Both the position numbers and the translations under genes were made by a program. A DNA stretch of 64,000 nt, from the NCBI GenBank assembly GCA_003116975.1, contig BGKB01000218.1, forward strand, positions 1 to 64,000, in the 5' to 3' direction. Shown one piece after another: positions 53,601-61,006 of this stretch (position 1 is its first letter; the number at the start of each line of letters is the position of its first letter). The notes beneath the pieces are model-generated. The model had not been told where the DNA came from. It saw nothing but the letters and a program-made list of their open reading frames with translations, and did no database searches. The DNA comes from Aurantiochytrium sp. KH105. Lineage: Eukaryota > Sar > Bigyra > Thraustochytrida > Thraustochytriidae.

Positions 53601-55245
53601 GGGCGGATCCAAGTACTATAAGGGCAAGATTTCAAGGGTCAACGCTGACGGAAGCTATAATATTGACTACGATGACGGCGACCAAGAGCGCCGCATTGCA
53701 CCGAGCAAGGTTCGTAAGCTTGGAGGAAGTCCTCGACGAGGTGGTCGCGACGAGTTTGATACCGAAGACGATGCCAGTGGCGCTTTGCGCGAAGGCGATC
53801 GAGTTGAAGCTCGGTACAAGGGCGGATCTAAGTACTACAAGGGCAAGATTTCCAGGGTCAACGCTGACGGCAGCTACAATATTGACTACGATGACGGTGA
53901 CCAAGAGCGACGTGTCATTCCCAGCAAGGTTCGTAAGCTTGGTGGCGGTGGCGGTGGCGGTGGTGGAAGAGGTAGCCCTCGAAGAGGTGGAGGCGGAAGG
54001 CCGAGTTCGGATACAGAGGGAGATGATGCCGGCGACGTTTTGCGCGAAGGCGATCGTGTCGAAGCTCGGTACAAGGGCGGATCCAAGTATTACAAGGGCC
54101 AAATTTCACGGGTCAACGCTGACGGCAGCTACAATATTGACTACGATGACGGCGATAAAGAACGGCGCGTCATACCAAGCAAGGTGCGCAAACTTGGCGG
54201 CGGCGGCGTGAGAGGTGGCCCACGCCGAGGAGGCCGAGATGACGTTGATACGGAAGACGATGCTGGCGGCGCCTTGCGTGAAGGCGATCGTGTGGAAGCT
54301 CGGTACAAGGGAGGATCCAAGTACTACAAGGGCAAGATTTCTCGTGTCAACGCCGACGGTAGCTACAACATTGACTACGATGACGGCGACCAAGAGCGAC
54401 GCGTCATTCCCAGCAAGGTTCGTAAGCTTGGTGGTGATGGCGGAAGTGGCGATTTTGGACGGGGCAGCCCTCGTCGAGGCGCACGACCGAGTTCAGATAC
54501 GGAAGATGATGCCGGTGGCGTTTTACGCGAAGGCGATCGTGTTGAAGCTCGGTACAAGGGCGGATCCAAGTACTACAAGGGGAAGATTAGCCGTGTCAAC
54601 GCTGACGGCAGCTACAATATTGATTATGATGACGGCGATCAAGAGCGACGCGTTGCATCGAGCAAAGTCCGCAAGCTCGGAGGAAGTCCGCGCCACACTG
54701 GACGGCCGAGCTCGGACACGGAGGATGACTTTGAGGCGAAATTCCGGGAAGGCGACCGTGTGGAGGCTCAATTCAAGGGCGGGGCCAAGTATTACAAGGG
54801 TATCATTACTCGCGTCAACGCCGACGGAAGCTGCAACATTGACTACGACGACGGCGACCAAGAGCGTCGCGTTGCGCCGAGCAAGGTTCGCAGATTGGGC
54901 GATTCAGGGTCAAGTTCGCGACAGTCTGTCCGGCCGAGCTCTGCCAACATGGAGGAGAGCTCGAACTTGCGTGTGGGAGACCGCGTGGAGGCGCGCTTTC
55001 GGGGCCAGGACCAATGGCATCCGGGATCGATTTCCTGTGTGAACCGCAATGGAACGTACGACATTGCCTATGATGATGGCGACGCGGATCAGTCACTGAG
55101 TCGATCATTTATTCGAAAGATCGAGACGAGCCCGAGGTCAGGTTCTCCTCGTCGGTCTGGTCGTGTTGTTCAGAGTCGGACGAGTTTCTCGCGGGACGAT
55201 AGCAGTGCGGGCCGGCAGCTTCGACGCGGCAGGTCAGATCTTTGA
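47692..55245 (+). CDS. Pseudo-cytidine deaminase / SAM / EF-hand-like / 20x Tudor-like repeat protein
   Basis: 2,517 residues in one exon. Residues about 121-245 align with cytidine deaminase: LDDLIDIAVNACKNG, VRYGAALLTRGG and GCNIESNETTLSTSAEKMA. The zinc ligands are lost: the usual CAER is SAEK and PCxxC is PSGAS, while the catalytic Glu remains. A SAM domain follows at about 306-373 (VRDWAVRHVLTWLDQE). Two EF-hand-like pairs sit near 403-470 and 590-660. A basic His/Lys/Arg region and a long Ser/Glu/Asp tract lie at about 703-830. From about 953 to 2475 come 20 repeats with core GDRVEARYKGGSKYYKGKIS and NIDYDDGDQERR, typical of Tudor/Agenet-like barrels. The repeats are joined by SPRRGGR and DTEDDAGG linkers. 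The role is unknown; a multivalent reader or scaffold is inferred. Confidence 0.88.
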   Translation: MKDVEMLEAEAMRVLQRIRAIPKTPIPAGKKSKNRTMTNDFRRNSLENGSYVEEAREEGSSALARVKMGLDAEQAIAVRAYVDRTSDTVIPGASSPPALREEHVARLRELKNWAQGRNEQLDDLIDIAVNACKNGVAPLTGVRYGAALLTRGGFVYSGCNIESNETTLSTSAEKMAILKAISAGENEFECMVLTWDQTENPRFPMPSGASRQYLAEFGDFEVVLVRADPARTRKELTTAELLPQMPSARATQGDGHSLGSPGMIRGPRGRSPHSSPRRSALRITEKLRSPGPAHVRKVSVPDIHATPVRDWAVRHVLTWLDQECDLPSYKYNFQEASVNGSMLLQLAPQDMQELLGVHHPLHLSKLQKGLQELRRREVMESGVEENDMAGVVDALRENEIVLVARLKEAFDQADTQGHRLCGVEQLHGALAALGFEIPKVELQTWVDSFGQGAPGLSFAQFVQAFFASTRASSSELGLCVTSPRRSTPGEDKNDRLLLREDGHVRCRENRAYSSWVEEQRAQSAQRVLGGGTVGSDAADTKLQRGRNHELALWLKGEDGAETSNRVKSFMRLRKRPALALNISQEVGTEDFARLKRIFDRADRDHVGEITRHEAARALSHTGMRVSAVEVGQYLRLQGLDSATPLDLFEFARAFAYFVKQRDIALASETLENPTLETVGSRNTVEISSSNKRWPVAYDPTGFLLKARKHRKHHKHRKTSKRRGRSPRSKRRARRSRSWSSSSGSSSSESSEDSSSDSASDSSESETGSSESDSGSSGQSSGSDSSRTSTSASESDSDSASTSSSASSSRSHRRRRKESRSRHGKKSKTEKRKPVVMGRHVVRKVERAFEKHQKSGSRGQLAMNNVLMAFKSIPRSGRSKPLPSADELRTYFRKEDIYYYVTRKQFVRAYARLCYDVVDEDYEVKSTSRSSSARRRRDGSGSDNASGSDAETWRKGDIVEARARGSSSWRRGELTRVNADRTVNILYDDGDTERSVRPSLLRRYKRRGRRPDVPELSSGSDSDGEDRGRKRSRDEDGNMRRGDRVEARFKGGSKWYKGRVTRVGAGGRAFDIDYDDGDKERSVPASRVRRLDSGSSRDQDDDALAEGDRVEARFKGGSKWYKGKIVRVNADGSYNIDYDDGDQERRVAASKVRKLGGSNGGGRRSSPRRGGRDDIDTEDDGGGTHREGDRVEARFKGGSKWYKGKITRVNADGTFNIDYDDGDKERRVASSKVRKLGGGGGGRGSPRRGGRDEFDTEDDAGSGLREGDRVEARFKGGSKWYKGKITRVNADGSYNIDYDDGDQERRVASSKVRKLGGGAGRGSPRRGGRDEFDTEDDAGGALREGDRAEARYKGGSKWYKGKISRVNADGSYNIDYDDGDKERRVAASKVRKVGGGSRGSPRRGTRDEFDTEDDAGGSFREGDRVEARYKGGSKWYKGKITRVNADGSYNIDYDDGDQERRVIPSKVRKLGGGRGSPRRGGRDEFDTEDDAGGALREGDRVEARYKGGSKYYKGKISRVNADGSYNIDYDDGDKERRVASSKVRKLGGGGRSSPRRGGRSSPGGRGDIDTEDDAGGILREGDCVEARYKGGAKWYKGKITRVNADGSYNIDYDDGDQERRVASSKVRKLGGGAGRGGSPRRGGRDEFDTEDDAGGVLREGDRVEARYKGGSKYYKGKISRINADGSYNIDYDDGDQERRIAPSKVRKLGGSPRRGGRPSSDTEDDAGGVLREGDRVEARYKGGSKYYKGKISRVNADGSYNIDYDDGDQERRVAASKVRKLGGGGARAGSPRRGGRDELDTEDDAGGALREGDRVEARYKGGFKWYKGRISRVNADGSYNIDYDDGDQERRIAPSKVRKLEGNKPGRGGRPSSDTEDDAGGVLREGDRVEARYKGGSKYYKGKISRVNADGSYNIDYDDGDQERRVIPSKVRKLGGGGRGSPRRGGRDEIDTEDDAGGVLREGDRVEARYKGGSKYYKGKISRVNADGSYNIDYDDGDQERRIAPSKVRKLGGSPRRGGRDEFDTEDDASGALREGDRVEARYKGGSKYYKGKISRVNADGSYNIDYDDGDQERRVIPSKVRKLGGGGGGGGGRGSPRRGGGGRPSSDTEGDDAGDVLREGDRVEARYKGGSKYYKGQISRVNADGSYNIDYDDGDKERRVIPSKVRKLGGGGVRGGPRRGGRDDVDTEDDAGGALREGDRVEARYKGGSKYYKGKISRVNADGSYNIDYDDGDQERRVIPSKVRKLGGDGGSGDFGRGSPRRGARPSSDTEDDAGGVLREGDRVEARYKGGSKYYKGKISRVNADGSYNIDYDDGDQERRVASSKVRKLGGSPRHTGRPSSDTEDDFEAKFREGDRVEAQFKGGAKYYKGIITRVNADGSCNIDYDDGDQERRVAPSKVRRLGDSGSSSRQSVRPSSANMEESSNLRVGDRVEARFRGQDQWHPGSISCVNRNGTYDIAYDDGDADQSLSRSFIRKIETSPRSGSPRRSGRVVQSRTSFSRDDSSAGRQLRRGRSDL
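50550..55130 (+). repeat. 20 in-frame tandem Tudor-like coding repeats
   Basis: Units are about 73-85 codons (220-255 bp). By eye, repeats 1, 2 and 20 are the most divergent and the middle ones are nearly identical in the core. Two subtypes alternate: K-W-Y-K-G in repeats 2-7, 9 and 12, and K-Y-Y-K-G in 8, 10, 11 and 13-19. The segment after the core varies among VASSKVRK, VAASKVRK, VIPSKVRK and IAPSKVRK. This suggests stepwise unequal exchange of multi-unit blocks. Because each unit is a multiple of three and free of stops in other frames, long shadow frames appear on both strands. Confidence 0.95.
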
Positions 55246-55497
55246 GCGACTTTATGAGTTGGAGATGGGAGCCTTCGTTCCTAGGCGCATGGTTGCACTC
55301 ACAGTGTACTGAGTAGCCACATTGCGCAAGCCGGCTAGACGCGGCAAGCGAATTCGATCTTTACAAAAGGAATATACTTGATTTGCTTCGCTTTTTTATA
55401 AAATCCACAAGCAAAGAAACAAAAGAACAAACAACCTTGGATACACTCGCTGCCTAGATTGGAGTCGATGCCTGATCACTGTCCGCACGCACGAAGG

Positions 55498-56043
55498 CTA
55501 GCTAACTTTTTGCACGTCCATGTCGACCTCAGTCTCTGAGCCGTCCTCAAAGACGACCTTGACCTTGAGCGTGTCGCCCTCGGGAAAGGCAAATTTGCGC
55601 GCCATGTAGCGCGGGGCGTCGGCCGAGCCTTCGTTCTGGACTTCAACGGTCTGCTCGCCAATCGTGGCTGTCTTGGGCGTGCCGTCGACGTCCTTGAAGA
55701 TAATGTAGTCGCGACCCCCGGGATTCTCGCCCACAAAGGGCATGGAGTTCTGGATGCCCTCGAGGATCATATTTCCCAACTCGGTCCCGAGCGCTCTTGG
55801 CGTTTCCCGCGACGAGTCGGTGGCGTTCGCCGGTGCCGTCGCGAGCAGGATCACAAGCACAAGCGTGAGCAGGAGCAAGAGCAGCGCACGCGGTCCACGC
55901 AGCAGCTCGCGAGCGGCCTTCCGCGCTGGTCTTTCTTCGCCACGGCGTCGCGACTCGTAGAGAGTTCTTGGTCTCCTTGTCCGTCTCGGAGCGTTACGGG
56001 TTTGCCAAGCTTGGACATGTCGCGGCGTCTCGTCCATCGTCAT
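55498..56043 (-). CDS. Small single-pass membrane protein, unrecognised
   Basis: 181 residues from the ATG at 56043 (a second ATG lies two codons later). A very basic N-terminal region of about 50 residues is followed by one hydrophobic segment, ALLLLLLTLVLVILLATA, then a hydrophilic domain of about 110 residues (GRDYIIFKDVDGTPKTATIG, KFAFPEGDTLKVKVVFEDGS) with beta-strand character. The arrangement fits a type-II membrane protein or a long signal-anchor. No family is recognised. The start lies next to the repeat array upstream of the dehydrogenase gene. Confidence 0.65.
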   Translation of the reverse strand: MTMDETPRHVQAWQTRNAPRRTRRPRTLYESRRRGEERPARKAARELLRGPRALLLLLLTLVLVILLATAPANATDSSRETPRALGTELGNMILEGIQNSMPFVGENPGGRDYIIFKDVDGTPKTATIGEQTVEVQNEGSADAPRYMARKFAFPEGDTLKVKVVFEDGSETEVDMDVQKVS

Positions 56044-57264
56044 AGACCGTACGATCTATCCACTTCTCCGTCGCCTCGAACGCACGCAGACTCGGCAGCG
56101 GAAGCCCGGGCGAAGGCGCTCTGCCCCGCGGTGTGGCGGGCGGGGAGTCCAGCGGCGTCGGCGCTCCTGCACGGTCCGGGGGTCTTGGCCTCGCTCTTGA
56201 CTCGCCTCCGACTCGCGGTCCTGGTGGGACGAGTTTTTGGATTCCTGGACACTCCGTGAGGCCCTGCGAGGCAGCGCTTGCTGACGATTGCAGACCGTAT
56301 CTCCGAGCACGCTCGCGGCAGCCCGGCGCGGGGAAGCCGAAGACATGCGGCCTCGGACCTTGACAAGAGAAGGCGGGATGCAGGCAGGCGTGACATGCGC
56401 AGATCAGCACGACTCGACACAACACGACATAACGCAAAGATGATGGACTTGAAAGACGGCGGGCAAACTTGATGAAGAAGGGAAAACAAGTTGAACTTGG
56501 CCAAGGTGGGCGGAGACATCTGGCTCAGGAAGCGCGGCAAGAAGTTAGACGGCATCGCAACACGACACAAAACGACACAACGCAACGCAAGATGATGGGC
56601 ATGAAAGATGGCGGGCAAACTTGATGAAGACGGGAAAACAAGTTGAACTTGGCCAAGGTGGGCGGAGACATCAGGCTCAGAAAGCGCGCCAAGAAGCGAG
56701 ACGGCGTCGCAACACGTCACAACACAAGACAACGCAAGACAACGCAAGATGATGGACATGGAAGACGGCGGTTGTAAATCAACATTGGCTCAGGGAGCGC
56801 GCCAAGAAGCGAGACGGCGTCGCAACACGACACAAGACAACACAAGACAACACAAGACAACACAAGACGACACAACAACACAAGACAAGACAACACAAAA
56901 CAACTTGAACACAACGCAAGATGATGGGCATGAAAGACGGCGGGCAAACTTGATGAAGTCGGGAAATCGACATTGGCCCAGGAAGCGGCCAAGAAGCGAG
57001 ACGGCGTCGCAACACGACACAACACAACACAAGACAACACAAGACAAGACAACACAAAACAACTTGAACACAACGCAAGATGCTGGGCATGAAAGACGGC
57101 GGGCAAACTTGATGAAGTCGGGAAATCGACATTGGCCCAGGAAGCGCGCCAAGAAGCGAGACGGCGGCGCAAGCTGGTGTCCTCGCAATCCTGGAATCCT
57201 CTTGCGGCGGCTCGGAGGCGCGCGAAGGCGGGCGGGTGGAGGCGCGGAGGCAGCGCGCGGGAGG
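56044..57264. other. Divergent intergenic region holding an imperfect repeat array
   Basis: 1.22 kb between the small membrane protein gene (-) and the dehydrogenase (+). The left 400 bp is unremarkable; the rest is the repeat array listed separately. The dehydrogenase frame stays open leftward to 56749 through the repeats, encoding Thr/Gln/Asp-rich low complexity that is not accepted as protein. Confidence 0.55.
56446..57175. repeat. Five imperfect tandem copies of a ~100-160-bp unit with ACAACACAAG spacers
   Basis: Copies start near 56446, 56591, 56748, 56919 and 57078. Shared blocks are GATGATGGGCATGAAAGACG, GCGGGCAAACTTGATGAAG and GCCAAGAAGCGAGACGGCG. Between copies lie runs of GACACAACACAAGACAAC-type sequence of different length. 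The third copy is internally deleted and carries GGCGGTTGTAAATCAAC. The last copy ends about 90 bp before the dehydrogenase ATG. Confidence 0.85.
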
Positions 57265-58647
57265 ATGCTGGGCAGGGCCGCGAGGGCCGCGAGCGCCGCG
57301 CCCGCGGGCGTGCGGGGCGGCGCAGGCCGCGCGCGAGGGCTCCATGCGGGCGGCGGCACGAGCGAGCTGGCGCGCGCGATGCAGGAGGCAGGCGTGAAGC
57401 GCGCGTACGTGGCGTGGCGCGGCGGGCGCGTGGAGGCGAGCCACCCGGTGGTGGAGCCGCTGCGCGAGTTGATGGAGCGGGACGAGGTCGACTACGACGA
57501 GCACGAGGCGGTCTTCCTGGAGGCGCACAAGGACTGCGTGTTTGGGGCCTTTCTCTGGCGCACCGCGCGCGGCCAGGGCTGCGGCGGCATCCGGCTGCGG
57601 CCGTACGAGTCCACCGAGGCGTTCTTGCGGGATGGGCTGCGCCTGGCCATCGGCATGGGCCGGAAATCGGCACTCGCAGGGCTCTGGTGGGGCGGCGGCA
57701 AGGGTGTGATTGCCCGCGGCGAGGACGACGATCTCGTGAACGACCCAGCGAGTCGCGTGGAGCTGCTCCGGGCCTACGGCGCCTTCATCACGAGTCTGCG
57801 CGGCGCCTACGTGGCTGCCGAGGACGCGGGCATTTCGGTCGCGGACATGGACCACGTGTTTGAGACGACGCGCTACACGACGTGCATCAGCCCTTCGCTT
57901 GGAGGCAGTGGCAACCCTAGCGTGCCGACTGCCCTCGGCGTGGTCGCGGGCATGGAGGGCGCGCTCGCACAGCTAGGCATGGGCACGCTTCAGGGCAAGA
58001 CCGTGGCTGTGCAGGGCTGCGGCAATGTCGGTGGCCCGATGATTCGCTATCTTTTGGAGCGTGGCGTTGCAAAGGTTTCCGCCGTCGACATTGACGCTGC
58101 ACGCGTGGCTGCGCTGGAGCAAGAGTGCGCCGACATTGCCGACGGCCGTCTCTCCGCGTCTGTCGATGCTTCTACCGCCATTCTCGCGCAGGAGGCCGAC
58201 ATTGTCTCGCCGTGCGCCTTTGGCGGCGTGCTCAATGCCGACACCGTGCCCAAGATTCGAGCCAAGATCGTCTGCGGCGCGGCAAACAACCAGCTCCTTG
58301 ACCCGACCACGGACTACGGAATGCAAGCTCAGGGTATTACGTATTGCCCGGACTTTGTCGTGAACCGTATGGGCATTGTCAACTGTGCCAACGAGCAGTA
58401 CGGTCGCGTGGGCAATCCGGGTGGCGTCGAGGATCCGCTGGTGTCGCGCCATCTTGGAACGGATTTTGCTAGTTCTATCCCCAACGCTGTCTCCGCGATC
58501 ATTGCACGTGCCGAAGCCGAGGGATCCACGACGAACGAGGTCGCGAATGGGATGGCCAACGAGAGCGCCGCTCAGTTGCACCCGATTCTCGGTCATCGCA
58601 CCAAAGACATTGTGGATCGCCTCATCAAGGACGGCTGGGCAGCGTAG
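57265..58647 (+). CDS. Glu/Leu/Phe/Val dehydrogenase family enzyme, probably leucine dehydrogenase-like, mitochondrial
   Basis: 460 residues from MLGRAARAASAAPAG at 57265. The first 30 residues are Arg/Ala/Gly-rich without acids, a good mitochondrial presequence. Catalytic domain: SALAGLWWGGGKGVI carries the active-site Lys motif and YVAAEDAGISVADMDHV the conserved Asp region. Nucleotide-binding domain: GKTVAVQGCGNVGGPMIRYL (Rossmann GxGxxG), VDIDA, then IVCGAANNQLLD and YCPDFVVNRMGIVNCANE. The AAEDAGI pattern and total size fit amino-acid dehydrogenases of the leucine/valine/phenylalanine type better than glutamate dehydrogenase. The expected reaction is NAD-dependent oxidative deamination to a 2-oxo acid. 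Substrate choice is uncertain. Confidence 0.9.
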   Translation: MLGRAARAASAAPAGVRGGAGRARGLHAGGGTSELARAMQEAGVKRAYVAWRGGRVEASHPVVEPLRELMERDEVDYDEHEAVFLEAHKDCVFGAFLWRTARGQGCGGIRLRPYESTEAFLRDGLRLAIGMGRKSALAGLWWGGGKGVIARGEDDDLVNDPASRVELLRAYGAFITSLRGAYVAAEDAGISVADMDHVFETTRYTTCISPSLGGSGNPSVPTALGVVAGMEGALAQLGMGTLQGKTVAVQGCGNVGGPMIRYLLERGVAKVSAVDIDAARVAALEQECADIADGRLSASVDASTAILAQEADIVSPCAFGGVLNADTVPKIRAKIVCGAANNQLLDPTTDYGMQAQGITYCPDFVVNRMGIVNCANEQYGRVGNPGGVEDPLVSRHLGTDFASSIPNAVSAIIARAEAEGSTTNEVANGMANESAAQLHPILGHRTKDIVDRLIKDGWAA

Positions 58648-58958
58648 GCCTAGGCTCTAGGTCTGGACCTCGGCTGAGTGGCCTCGAGCTGCAGCTTGTT
58701 CGCGCGTTGCAGCCTGGATTTCCTCACGTACAACCCACCACCACTCGCCCAACCGGCCACCTCCCCTGCCACCCCGAGTAGGAAGAGGAAAAGGAGAGGG
58801 GTGGGGCAATTAAAAATATTTTTTTATTTTCTTCTGGTCGACAAAATGGATGCGTATCTTAAGTGGTACTGTACAACTTGTGACATTGATTGTCCATTTC
58901 GCGTGTCTCGGGCGTGGACTGACTTGATCGATGCAAGGTATTGCCGCCAGCCTTGAGG

Positions 58959-59030
<72 letters not shown>

Positions 59031-59091
59031 GAAGATGGGCAAATCCCTATTCCTTGCTTGATCAGGTTGAATAGGTGATCCAGTCGACACG
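58648..59091. promoter_or_regulatory. Intergenic / upstream region of the first AA15-like gene
   Basis: 444 bp: 3' flank of the dehydrogenase, an AT-rich patch (AAAAATATTTTTTTATTTT near 58812), and the (AAGC)17 repeat ending 63 bp before the AA15-like ATG. Confidence 0.5.
58961..59028. repeat. (AAGC)17 perfect microsatellite
   Basis: Seventeen uninterrupted AAGC units just upstream of the first AA15-like gene, probably in its promoter or 5' UTR. Confidence 0.95.
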
Positions 59092-60459
59092 ATGCTTGGA
59101 GCTCGCGGGCGGTCCTCCCAACGTGGCAATGTCAGAGGTTGGCATGCGGATGTCTGGTTGGCGATCGCGCTTGCGATAGCGACTGCTCAATGCGCAAGCG
59201 CAAAGGGATTCATCTCCTTTCCACCCTCGCGCAAGATGATGGTCCTCGAAGCCGGCAACCGGCCGCTGCCCAACAATGCAGGCGGCGCGGAACTCGAGTT
59301 TCACAAGGGCCACGGCCTCTGCGGCGCCCTAGGAAAAGATGCCGACCTCGATGTTAATGCTACAATCTCGCCTAATGCCTTCTTTACCGAAGGAGACGTC
59401 ATTGACGTCGACGTGACACTCGAGTCGCGTCGCAAGGGCCACTTTGAGTTTAGGCTGTGCTCGCTTGACGCCAATGACTTCTCACAGGAGTGCTTGAACG
59501 AGCATGTGCTGAAGTTCGACGCTACTTTTACCGCTGCGAGCTACTCTGGACAAATGGAGGACGCCATGCGGTGGTCTCCGGCAGATCTCTTGGAAAACGA
59601 GGCTTGCAAGAGCGACGACGGCACGCCGTTGGGGTCGTGCTGCAACCATGGAGGGGCGTGTACAGATGGAGCGCATAACAGACACCGCTGGACTGTGCCG
59701 TCATCTGCGGCGGGTCCGATGTACACGATGCGTCTTGTGCTGCCAAGGGGTGTGAGGTGCGAGCATTGCGTTCTTCAATGGTTCTACCAAACAGGCGACG
59801 GCCGTGGCAGCTTTCACGGGTATCCCGAAGGGTTCTGGGACTGCGCCGACGTAGCAATTCGAGAAAAGACTGTCTTGGTTCCAAGTGAAGTGCAGCGGCG
59901 CAAGCTGTTGGCGATACTCCCGGCAAGCGCAAAAGCACGAGAGCTGGGCAGCGATGATAGCGATGTTGAAGTGGGCATCGATTTATCACTTTTAGGCGAA
60001 ACAACATCAGCTCCCACGAACGCGCCTAGCTTTGCATCGACATCCGCTCCGACGACGGATCAAGCGCAAATGCCATCGTCGAACGAAACTTCGATTGATG
60101 ACGAAGTCTCGGATGACGGAAGTGGATCGGTGAACGTTGATGACGATGAAGATAAAAGTGAGGATGATGCTACGAGCTCAGCCGCCACTGTATCTACGGC
60201 GCTTATCGTAGGCGCTTCGGTGTCAGCAGCAGGGGCCGTTCTTATGCTTGTCGCGCTTTTGCGCATGCGCCACAAGAGGTCGCATGGCGTCCTAGAAGCT
60301 ATTCCTGTGTCGTTGCATGCGGAAGGACCAGTCAACGCGTATCCGAGCTCTTTATCAAGGGTACGCGGCTTGTTTTCGAGGTCTCGAGCGACGGACAGAC
60401 ACGCCTTCACGGCCAAGGAAGTCGAGGCGGTTGTGATTGAGAGTCCGGTAGACCATTGA
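59092..60459 (+). CDS. AA15-LPMO-like membrane-anchored protein, copy 1
   Basis: 455 residues. A signal peptide (WLAIALAIATAQCASA) is followed by KGFISFPPSRKMM, where AA15/AA10 lytic polysaccharide monooxygenases begin HGxxxxPPxR. The domain continues with FHKGHGLCG, EFRLCSLDANDFSQECLNEH, an insert GSCCNHGGAC, and CEHCVLQWFYQTGD...FWDCADVAI, the AA15 C-terminal pattern. The N-terminal His of the copper brace is Lys, and the second His position (ANHYG in AA15) reads SRRKG, so oxidation of chitin or cellulose is doubtful; glycan binding is more likely (inferred). An acidic Ser/Thr linker, a membrane helix at about 369-395 and a basic tail ending AKEVEAVVIESPVDH follow. Residues about 36-252 are almost identical to copy 2. 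Confidence 0.85.
   Translation: MLGARGRSSQRGNVRGWHADVWLAIALAIATAQCASAKGFISFPPSRKMMVLEAGNRPLPNNAGGAELEFHKGHGLCGALGKDADLDVNATISPNAFFTEGDVIDVDVTLESRRKGHFEFRLCSLDANDFSQECLNEHVLKFDATFTAASYSGQMEDAMRWSPADLLENEACKSDDGTPLGSCCNHGGACTDGAHNRHRWTVPSSAAGPMYTMRLVLPRGVRCEHCVLQWFYQTGDGRGSFHGYPEGFWDCADVAIREKTVLVPSEVQRRKLLAILPASAKARELGSDDSDVEVGIDLSLLGETTSAPTNAPSFASTSAPTTDQAQMPSSNETSIDDEVSDDGSGSVNVDDDEDKSEDDATSSAATVSTALIVGASVSAAGAVLMLVALLRMRHKRSHGVLEAIPVSLHAEGPVNAYPSSLSRVRGLFSRSRATDRHAFTAKEVEAVVIESPVDH
59198..59848 (+). repeat. Homogenised ectodomain tract, partner of 61086-61736
   Basis: About 650 bp nearly identical to the tract 1,888 bp downstream; I count about eight differences by eye, two of them changing an amino acid (RRKG/HRKG and GDGRGS/GDGLGS). 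Similarity stops sharply in the signal-peptide region and just after the DCAD motif. Confidence 0.85.
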
Positions 60460-61006
60460 AGAATCATCCTTTGACAGGGCAATAAATTGACAATAATTTT
60501 TTTTCTTTTCCTCTTTGCCGCAATGGTTACCTGATCCTCTCTGTGGCGTTTCTCCATTACTCCACGCGACTCTTTGCTTCCTTTCCATTGTCAGCGGCCT
60601 GCACCTGGGACCATTTTATCTTCCTCTGTTCCCTCCTTATAGCTAAAAGGACTTTGTGTTGTTTTTGTTTTACAATCACCGCACCGGACATAGGTAATTG
60701 GCCTATACGTGACTTTGAAAGACCTGTGACCGAAACGGTGTGTACCACACGCGCAAAAGACTGGATTTCGGGTTGGAAGCGGCTGCGGCCGCTTGCGAGA
60801 TTGTGCGAGATTCCGAGATTGTAAGTGGATGAGCGAGCGAGCGAGCGAGCGAGCAAGCAATTCAAGCGCGCAGCCTGGTCCACTTTTGTATGGGTCCGAC
60901 GATTCCTCCGAGCAGCGGGGAACTCGCGTATTTTCGCGTGTTGACCCTGGAGGGAGCGGAGTCGGCAAACCAGCATTGAAGGCTAGGCGAAGGAGAACTG
61001 AGGCAG
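60460..61006. other. Intergenic between AA15-like copies 1 and 2
   Basis: 547 bp, with a (GAGC)n run at about 60831-60853. It bears no visible similarity to the region upstream of copy 1 apart from short repeats. No gene is seen. Confidence 0.5.

Noticed and set aside
50683-54861. Long minus-strand frames (up to 304 codons) across the repeat array
   Set aside because: They are mirror images of the repeated coding unit, Val/Ile/Ala/Thr-rich, with no domain.
50550-55130. Repeat array as CRISPR or satellite
   Set aside because: Units are in frame, encode a conserved barrel-like domain, and are not separated by unique spacers.
56749-57264. 172-codon N-terminal extension of the dehydrogenase
   Set aside because: It is encoded by the repeat array; the ATG at 57265 is followed by a proper mitochondrial presequence and the enzyme core.
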